Source: DASTDY01 sp035478375
GTDB taxonomy: Bacteria; Patescibacteriota; Saccharimonadia; Saccharimonadales; EFPC-124
Reading direction: 5' to 3'
Length of the DNA stretch: 35,942 nucleotides
Assembly: GCA_035478375.1 (NCBI GenBank)
Contig: DATIJQ010000011.1
Location: forward strand, 1-35,942
Every line of letters starts with the position of its first letter. Positions within the stretch are counted from its first letter, which is position 1. This document shows positions 31,011-35,942 of the stretch, piece after piece. A program made the translations under genes and the position numbers. The notes under the pieces are model-generated. The model did not search any database and had not been told where the DNA came from. It was given only the letters and a program-made list of their open reading frames with translations.

Positions 31011-31328
31011 ATGGCAGTCAAACTATATGTCGGCAATTTGCCGTATAGCACTACCTCTGACGATCTGCGCGCAATGTTTGTCGAATACGGCGAAGTTGTG
31101 TCAGCAGACGTCATTACCGACCGCGACACCAACCGCTCAAAAGGCTTTGGTTTTGTCGAGCTCGAGACGCCCGAAGCAGCGAAAGCCGCAATCGACGCGT
31201 TGAACGGCAAAGACTCAGGCGGTCGCAACTTGGTAGTCAACGAAGCTCGCCCACGCGAAGAACGCCCACGCGACAACCGCGGTGGCGGCAATGGCGGCGG
31301 CAACAGCTTTCGTCAACGCAGCTGGTAG
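31011..31328 (+). CDS. RRM-domain RNA-binding protein with Arg/Gly tail
   Basis: A 105-aa protein with a single RRM: RNP2 LYVGNL (5-10), RNP1 KGFGFVEL (44-51), then an Arg/Gly/Asn-rich tail (PREERPRDNRGGGNGGG). Cyanobacterial Rbp proteins of this form respond to cold. It probably acts as RNA chaperone. A long structured leader and a strong terminator mark it as a highly regulated single gene. Confidence 0.93.
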   Translation: MAVKLYVGNLPYSTTSDDLRAMFVEYGEVVSADVITDRDTNRSKGFGFVELETPEAAKAAIDALNGKDSGGRNLVVNEARPREERPRDNRGGGNGGGNSFRQRSW

Positions 31329-31341
31329 TTGTTAGCTACGT

Positions 31342-31375
31342 TTAAAGAAACACCTCATTTGAGGTGTTTCTTTTG
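31342..31375. terminator. Bidirectional terminator
   Basis: AAAGAAACACCTC pairs with GAGGTGTTTCTTT around ATTT. It separates the RRM gene from the converging NRAMP-type gene. Confidence 0.9.
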
Positions 31376-31415
31376 GTGAAAGCTAACGGCCATATTATTC
31401 GAGTGATCGCCGCAA

Positions 31416-32774
31416 CTAGAACATTGACCAAATTGCGGCGATACCAGCAATCGACATAAGACCAACAACAGCCCAACCAATAACACTAGTAAATTTCTTG
31501 TTAACCCATTTACCCATAATATGCTTATTACTGCTAATGAGCACAATGAGCGCTAAGACGACCGGTGCCGCAATACCATTTGCTACGGCCGAATATATAA
31601 GTACTTTTATAGGATCAAGTCCAACAAAATTAATTGCGAGCCCGACAAGCATAGAAACAATCATGACGCCATAAAACGCATGGGCTTGTTTAAACTTTAG
31701 GAAGAGACCTTCGTGCCAGCGAAAGCTCTCGGCCAAAGCGTATGACGTTGACCCGGCCAAAACAGGAATCGCCAGCAAACCGGTGCCAATAATACCTATA
31801 ACAAACAAAAAATACGTAGCATCACCGGCAAATGGCCGCAGTGCTTCTGCCGCCTGCGATGCCGATTGGATATCGGTAACACCGTGTGTAAACAGCAACG
31901 CCCCACACGCCGCAATAATAAAGAACATTACAATATTAGACAGCGCCATGCCAGACCAGACATCGATACGCATGCTTTTTACGTCGCTGGTTGTTGTTGC
32001 CCTTTGTCGCTGCTTAAGTGTCGTTTTACCCTGCATAATCTGTTCTTCGACTTCTTGCGACGTTTGCCAAAAGAACAAATACGGCGAAATGGTCGTCCCC
32101 AAAATAGCGCAAATAATGAGCAGCTGGTCTTTGTCGAACGTAATACTTGGCACAACCGCGTGACTTAAAACCTCACCCCAATTTATGTGCGCCAATAGCG
32201 CTGATGCAACATAGGCCAAAAGTACCATTGCCAGCCACTTTAAGTAGCGAGCATAGCGCGCGTAAGGGGTAAAAATTTGCAAGACTAAGCTGAGCACGGC
32301 AAAACCAATAACTAGCAGGCTAAAATTCCATTCAGGCCAAATAAGCTGCATGGCTTTGGCCATAGCACCAAGGTCGGCACCAATATTAAAGGTATTAGCG
32401 GCAAGTAATAGCAGTGCCGAAAAGTACATAACCTTGCGCGAAAAATGTAGCCGAATCGTCCCCGCCAAACCCCGCCCAGTCACAAGCCCAATGCGCGCGC
32501 ACATTTCTTGCACGACTGCCATAAGCGGCAACGTAAACGCCGACAACCATAGCAATTGGAACCCATATTGAGCGCCAGTTTGCGAATAGGTAAAAATGCC
32601 CGACGGATCATCGTCAGACGCACCAGTCGTTAAACCCGGACCCAACATATGCCAATAATCTTTGCTTTTACGCACAAAATTACGGGCAGGCGACACTTTG
32701 TTTAACTGGTCGCTTATATCTTGTGCTTCTTCTAATACACTAGTTTCGCGGGCGTCAACTGTTTTTTTGTCCAT
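31416..32774 (-). CDS. NRAMP-superfamily metal transporter, atypical metal site
   Basis: A 452-aa polytopic protein with about 11 TM helices. GASDDDPSG (51-59) is in the TM1 metal-binding loop, and TM6 reads GTTISPYLFFW (SPY 230-232). Canonical NRAMP/MntH proteins have DPGN and MPH; here the Asn and the Met-His pair are replaced. Those residues select Mn2+/Fe2+, so the substrate may differ, as in NRAMP-related Mg2+ transporters. Cytoplasmic N-terminal helix (about 1-25) is extended. Confidence 0.85.
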   Translation of the reverse strand: MDKKTVDARETSVLEEAQDISDQLNKVSPARNFVRKSKDYWHMLGPGLTTGASDDDPSGIFTYSQTGAQYGFQLLWLSAFTLPLMAVVQEMCARIGLVTGRGLAGTIRLHFSRKVMYFSALLLLAANTFNIGADLGAMAKAMQLIWPEWNFSLLVIGFAVLSLVLQIFTPYARYARYLKWLAMVLLAYVASALLAHINWGEVLSHAVVPSITFDKDQLLIICAILGTTISPYLFFWQTSQEVEEQIMQGKTTLKQRQRATTTSDVKSMRIDVWSGMALSNIVMFFIIAACGALLFTHGVTDIQSASQAAEALRPFAGDATYFLFVIGIIGTGLLAIPVLAGSTSYALAESFRWHEGLFLKFKQAHAFYGVMIVSMLVGLAINFVGLDPIKVLIYSAVANGIAAPVVLALIVLISSNKHIMGKWVNKKFTSVIGWAVVGLMSIAGIAAIWSMF

Positions 32775-32840
32775 AATTTTACCAATTTGTTAGTTTGATA
32801 GTATCACAAAATGCTTTTGTTTTATTTCGTCCTTAATTTT

Positions 32841-32871
32841 GCTTGACGTCTTCAAGCGATTGCCGTACTAT
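32841..32871 (+). promoter_or_regulatory. Promoter and candidate operator of the AbrB-like/MFS operon
   Basis: TTGACG (32843-32848), a 17-nt spacer and TACTAT (32866-32871). An inverted repeat GCTTGA N5 TCAAGC (32841-32857) covers the -35. Autoregulation by the AbrB-like protein encoded next is the simplest reading. Confidence 0.6.
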
Positions 32872-32901
32872 TGGGTGTGATTGGTAATACATTTCATACT
32901 T

Positions 32902-33165
32902 ATGGGAACATCGCAAGCACACAATTCATCTTTTTATGGCCTCGCCACTGTTGGTAGCAAGGGCCAAATTGTGATTCCGGCTAAAGCCCGTGAGGAACTC
33001 AATATTGCCACCGGCGATTCGCTGGTTGTTGTTGGCATAAAGGACCATAACATGGTTGGCTTGTGCCCGGTATCGAGCGTCGAAGAAATGCTCGTGCAAT
33101 TAACCCAACGCATAGGCGAAATGCAAGAAGTCGTCGATAAAACTAAACAAAAGAAAGGACGCTAA
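32902..33165 (+). CDS. AbrB/MazE-type swapped-hairpin DNA-binding protein
   Basis: An 87-aa regulator: SpoVT-AbrB domain with VGSKGQIVIPAKAREELNI and TGDSLVVVG, then a C-terminal helix (SSVEEMLVQLTQRIGEMQEV) for multimerisation. It probably binds the inverted repeat at its own promoter. The stop is directly followed by the MFS start codon. It could also be an antitoxin, but no toxin gene is adjacent. Confidence 0.88.
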   Translation: MGTSQAHNSSFYGLATVGSKGQIVIPAKAREELNIATGDSLVVVGIKDHNMVGLCPVSSVEEMLVQLTQRIGEMQEVVDKTKQKKGR

Positions 33166-34791
33166 ATGCTCCACCATCTTGCAAAACGACAAAAAATTAT
33201 CGTCATGCTGGCAGTCATGTCTGGCCTATTTTTGGCTGCGCTTGACCAAACCATCGTCGGTACCGCTTTGCCAAAAATATTAACCGAGTTTAACGCACTC
33301 GATAAATTAAGTTGGGTCGTTACGGCGTACCTACTAACATCAACCATTGCCGTGCCGATTAGTGGTAAGCTGTCTGACTTGTTTGGCCGGCGGCGACTGC
33401 TATTAATCGGTATTGTCGTATTTGTATTGGCCAGCATGTTATCTGGCGTCGCTCAAAACATCGACCAACTGATTGCCTACCGTGCCCTGCAAGGTGTCGG
33501 TGGCGGTATTTTAATGGCCAACGCTTTTGCCATTATTGGTGACCTTTTTGACGCACGCGAACGTGGTAAATGGCAAGGTATTTTTGGCGCTGTATTTGGA
33601 CTTTCTAGCCTGGTTGGTCCGCTGCTTGGAGGCTTTTTAACAGATGGTCACACTATATTAAGCCTTACCACAAGCTGGCGCTGGACATTCTTTATTAACG
33701 TACCGGTTGGCGCCCTGGCCTTTGGCTTAATTGCCCGCTACATGCCGACTATTATTGACCGCGCCACAAAACCAGTTATTGACTACCTAGGCGCCGGTCT
33801 ACTAGCAGTTGGCCTTGCCTCACTTGTTTTGGCGACCTCTTTGGGCGGCACAAACGGTTTGGCTTGGACATCACCACAAATTATTGGCTTGTTTGCTGGC
33901 ACCGTCGTCTTTTTGACCGCCTTTGTTTTTGTCGAGCGCAAAGCAAAAGATCCGATTTTGCCGCTGCGGTTCTTTAAAGTGCCAGTGTTCAACCTCATTA
34001 GCATTATGTTCTTGCTGTTTGGGATGAGCTTTTTTGGCGCCATTATTTACATCCCGACCTTTGCGCAGTTGGTGCTTAACTTTAGTGCGACCAACTCCGG
34101 CGTCATTTTGTTGCCGATGGTCGCCGCATTGACCGTTGGCAGCATTATAATCGGCCAGATTATTAACAAGACCGGTAGGTACAAAATCTTTATTGTTACT
34201 GGTTTGCTTTTGGCAGGTTTAGGCGTATTTACCTTGACCGGTCTGACTCCAACCAGCAACTACTTTGACCTTGCCTGGCGCATGGCTGTGGCTGGCATTG
34301 GGCTTGGCATGGCAATGCCAGTGTTTAGCCTAGCCGTCCAAAACGCTTTGCCGCAAAAAGATTTGGGCGCAGCCACCAGCTCAACCCAGCTGTTCCGCAG
34401 CATTGGCGGCACTGTTGGCCTGGCAATTATGGGCGGCATGCTTAACAACTTTTTAACCGACAAACTTAAAGATGTGCACAACGAGCCATTTGTAAAAATT
34501 GCACAGGCTAGCGGCCACGGCGCGCAGTTTAGCAACATAGATGCCAACTCGCTGCAACAAGTGCTCAGCGCGCCAGCACAAGACGCTATTAAAGGTCAGC
34601 TGCAAGGTCAGCAACCTGCGCTTGACGCCTTTGATCACCTTGTGCATACCCTGCAAACTGCATTGTCGAGTTCGATCACTCAAGTATTCATGATTTCGGC
34701 AGTGGTTATGGGCGTTGCTTTCCTTATAAGCTTCGCTATTAAAGAGATTCCTCTCAAGCACCACAAAGAGGTGCCGACGACCGAATCCTAA
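33166..34791 (+). CDS. MFS drug exporter, DHA2 (14-TM, EmrB/QacA) family
   Basis: A 541-aa, 14-TM transporter. Motif A GKLSDLFGRRR is between TM2 and TM3, motif B-type RALQGVGGG is in TM4, motif C-like GPLLGGFLTDG is in TM5, and LDQTIVGTALP in TM1 is the DHA2 signature with the TM1 Asp. It exports toxic compounds with proton antiport. There is an extra Gln/Ala-rich outside loop between TM13 and TM14. Pairing with an AbrB-like repressor suggests induction by substrate. Confidence 0.92.
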   Translation: MLHHLAKRQKIIVMLAVMSGLFLAALDQTIVGTALPKILTEFNALDKLSWVVTAYLLTSTIAVPISGKLSDLFGRRRLLLIGIVVFVLASMLSGVAQNIDQLIAYRALQGVGGGILMANAFAIIGDLFDARERGKWQGIFGAVFGLSSLVGPLLGGFLTDGHTILSLTTSWRWTFFINVPVGALAFGLIARYMPTIIDRATKPVIDYLGAGLLAVGLASLVLATSLGGTNGLAWTSPQIIGLFAGTVVFLTAFVFVERKAKDPILPLRFFKVPVFNLISIMFLLFGMSFFGAIIYIPTFAQLVLNFSATNSGVILLPMVAALTVGSIIIGQIINKTGRYKIFIVTGLLLAGLGVFTLTGLTPTSNYFDLAWRMAVAGIGLGMAMPVFSLAVQNALPQKDLGAATSSTQLFRSIGGTVGLAIMGGMLNNFLTDKLKDVHNEPFVKIAQASGHGAQFSNIDANSLQQVLSAPAQDAIKGQLQGQQPALDAFDHLVHTLQTALSSSITQVFMISAVVMGVAFLISFAIKEIPLKHHKEVPTTES

Positions 34792-34802
34792 CTTCACCAA
34801 CT

Positions 34803-34833
34803 AAAAAGAGTGGCCGCTTGGCCGCTCTTTTTA
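34803..34833 (+). terminator. Rho-independent terminator of the MFS gene
   Basis: AAAAAGAGTGGCC pairs with GGCCGCTCTTTTT around GCTT with one mismatch. Confidence 0.9.
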
Positions 34834-34946
34834 GTTCACCATAACCAACGGGTTAGCGCTTTATTACACTAGTTTTTATAGTCAGCTCATCGGATCGTGG
34901 GCTTATTTACAATGAAAAATTTAACTTTATCACCTATAAAACGCGC

Positions 34947-34952
34947 TATACT
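34947..34952 (+). promoter_or_regulatory. -10 box of the Crp/Fnr-like gene
   Basis: TATACT ends six bases before ATG 34959. The interval has no Shine-Dalgarno sequence. No clear -35 is visible. Confidence 0.55.
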
Positions 34953-34958
34953 AGAGCT

Positions 34959-35600
34959 ATGAGTGAAGAATGGCGCAAATTTTTAGTCAACTACCCATGC
35001 AAGCATTACGAAAAAGGGCAGCTTATTGTTTGTCAGGACACCTCCCCAACCAGCTGTTTCTTTATTAAAAAAGGATTTGTTAAGACATACGTTATTACTG
35101 CCGAAGGTAACGAAAAACCAATTACATTCGAAAGCCGGCACGACATTTTCCCTGTCGACACCGTTTTTGGCCACTCCGAAGAAGCAAAATACTTTTACGA
35201 AGCCTACACCGATTGCGACATTTACCAAATCCCGCAAGGTGATTACGTGCAATTTATGAAGGATCACCCGCGGTTGTTTAGCCGATTATTCCACTACCTT
35301 ATTGGTCGCACGTTGGATTACCATCAACATATATCGAGTCTAGAGCAAGCCAAGGCTGTCGATAAGCTTATTTGCGCGCTCAGCATGTTAGTTAAGCGGT
35401 TCGGCAAGCAAATTGCCAAAAGTCGGTCCCATATGACCCTCCCCTTAACCCAACAAGATTTGGCGAACTTTTTGGGCCTTACCCGCGAAACCACTGGTAC
35501 GCAGCTAAAAGTCCTTGAGCGTGAAGGCATTTTGCAATATCGCCGCCAAAAATATGTTATCCATACCGAACGGCTACAAACGTTGGTCGAAGAACGGTAA
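34959..35600 (+). CDS. Crp/Fnr-family transcription regulator
   Basis: A 213-aa protein: cupin-like effector domain (about 10-115), dimerisation helix (about 118-145), and winged helix-turn-helix LTQQDLANFLGLTRETTGTQ (about 163-182). The effector domain has no clear cAMP-binding PRT motif and no FNR-type N-terminal Cys cluster, so the ligand is unknown. A palindrome 18 bases behind the stop codon is a candidate target. Confidence 0.9.
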   Translation: MSEEWRKFLVNYPCKHYEKGQLIVCQDTSPTSCFFIKKGFVKTYVITAEGNEKPITFESRHDIFPVDTVFGHSEEAKYFYEAYTDCDIYQIPQGDYVQFMKDHPRLFSRLFHYLIGRTLDYHQHISSLEQAKAVDKLICALSMLVKRFGKQIAKSRSHMTLPLTQQDLANFLGLTRETTGTQLKVLEREGILQYRRQKYVIHTERLQTLVEER

Positions 35601-35617
35601 ACGGCTTTTAACCATTT

Positions 35618-35630
35618 ACTAATTATTAGT
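35618..35630. promoter_or_regulatory. Perfect palindrome, candidate operator
   Basis: ACTAAT-T-ATTAGT is a 13-bp perfect inverted repeat directly abutting the -35 of the next promoter. The position fits activation or steric control by a dimer such as the Crp/Fnr-like protein just upstream. Confidence 0.45.
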
Positions 35631-35660
35631 TTGCCTCATAAATAAAACGGTAACTATTAA
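35631..35660 (+). promoter_or_regulatory. Promoter of the structured leader
   Basis: TTGCCT, an 18-nt spacer and TATTAA. The predicted start near 35667 coincides with the beginning of the folded RNA. Confidence 0.45.
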
Positions 35661-35668
35661 ATTTTTCA

Positions 35669-35760
35669 CGGGGGATGTGAGTTTGTTCGTTTCGCCCCTG
35701 TTAGGGCTCGTCAGTATGGCTGTTACTCCATAGACGAACGGCACTCTGCAAATTACTCAC
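35669..35760 (+). ncRNA. Structured leader RNA with twin CTGTTA hairpins
   Basis: Outer stem GTGAGT (35677-35682) with ACTCAC (35755-35760), second stem GTTCGT (35685-35690) with ACGAAC (35734-35739). Inside are two hairpins: GCCC-CTGTTA-GGGC (35694-35707) and TATGG-CTGTTACT-CCATA (35715-35732). Both hairpin loops present the same CTGTTA. The fold ends at the Shine-Dalgarno region of the next gene. I recognise no known RNA family. Confidence 0.55.
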
Positions 35761-35773
35761 GGAAGAGGAAGTT

Positions 35774-35942
35774 ATGATCAACTGGATCTTGGCCGTCATC
35801 CGCAGCCTGGCCTACGCCCTCGTGCGCAAGCAGGTCGAGGAGACGACGGCCACGGTGGCCCTGAAGAGCGCGCACTACGCCACGCAGATCGGCCTGCTGG
35901 TCGATCACGCGCTGCTCATGAAGGCCCGCGCCGCCCAGCCGC
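35774..35942 (+). CDS. N-terminal part of an unidentified protein, GC-rich and cut by the window edge
   Basis: 56 codons are visible, starting MINWILAVIRSLAYALVRKQ and continuing in a helical, Ala-rich region with VALKSAHYATQIGLLVDHAL. The N-terminus is mildly hydrophobic and could lie on a membrane. GAGG/AGGA lies just before ATG 35774. 55 of the 56 codons end in G or C, unlike any other gene here. It is either recently acquired DNA, a specially biased gene, or an assembly join. The function is unknown. Confidence 0.55.
   Translation, partial: MINWILAVIRSLAYALVRKQVEETTATVALKSAHYATQIGLLVDHALLMKARAAQP

Noticed and set aside
32902..33165. AbrB-like protein as an antitoxin of a toxin-antitoxin pair
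   Set aside because: The next gene is a 541-aa MFS exporter and no small toxin gene is adjacent on either side.
34912..34962. 16-residue frame MKNLTLSPIKRAILEL overlapping the Crp/Fnr-like start by ATGA, like a leader peptide
   Set aside because: No ribosome site, and the -10 box of the regulator lies inside the frame; more likely chance.
1..35942. CRISPR array, insertion sequence, prophage or integron
   Set aside because: No regularly spaced direct repeats, transposase, integrase or phage structural motif was seen in any frame.

Overview
The window comes from a small-genome bacterium, most likely a Patescibacteria/CPR member and probably a Saccharibacteria (TM7) relative. This is inferred from the gene set: a short archaeal-type aspartyl-tRNA synthetase, an EndoQ-family PHP nuclease beside a compact UvrD-like helicase, a cysteine-free MutY, an RRM protein with an RGG tail, many single-pass membrane proteins of unknown function, and very tight packing. 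The standard genetic code fits, because TGA is not read through in any long frame. No rRNA, CRISPR array or transposase was seen.

Layout. 1-2.1 kb: tail of an unknown gene, an orphan Cap15-like two-TM/beta-barrel protein, a Nudix hydrolase and a GNAT acetyltransferase. 2.2-3.1 kb: elongator tRNA-Met, a membrane protein and a 37-aa CPFC protein. 3.1-6.5 kb: a thiol/redox operon (His- and Cys-rich membrane protein, CcdA, stand-alone ATP-cone, FAD disulfide oxidoreductase). 6.5-8.4 kb: TfoX-C-like protein, PIG-L deacetylase, alpha/beta hydrolase. 8.6-11 kb: initiator tRNA, FtsB/DivIC-like protein, GH37 trehalase, tRNA-Ile(CAT). The three tRNAs carry the three functional types of CAT anticodon. 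11-17 kb: DUF4383-like protein, UvrD-like helicase plus EndoQ, sensor-like membrane protein, ABC-2 exporter. 17-23.3 kb: small membrane/secreted proteins, TsaC divergent from MscS, MutY, and a membrane-anchored beta-propeller. 23.5-26.5 kb: AspRS, CBS-pair membrane protein, DsbA-like thioredoxin. 26.5-30 kb: a 30-aa gene with a folded leader, an unknown protein, and CorA behind a 430-aa Cys-rich protein that follows a riboswitch-like leader. 30-35.6 kb: membrane protein, Fur-family regulator, RRM protein, NRAMP-type transporter, AbrB-like regulator with an MFS pump, Crp/Fnr-like regulator. 35.6-35.9 kb: a structured RNA leader and the start of a gene whose base composition is unlike everything else here.

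How the parts may work together. CcdA, the oxidoreductase and the DsbA-like protein could form an extracytoplasmic thiol-disulfide system. MutY, EndoQ and the helicase are a DNA base-damage repair set. CorA, the NRAMP-type protein and the Fur-family regulator point to metal homeostasis.

The strongest unusual signals are regulatory: about thirteen genes whose -10 box ends only 5-9 nt before the start codon (probable leaderless mRNAs), including two divergent pairs with overlapping -10 boxes; a cobalamin-riboswitch-like leader with a visible alternative-pairing switch; and a paired-hairpin leader with two identical CTGTTA loops before the compositionally foreign gene at the right end.
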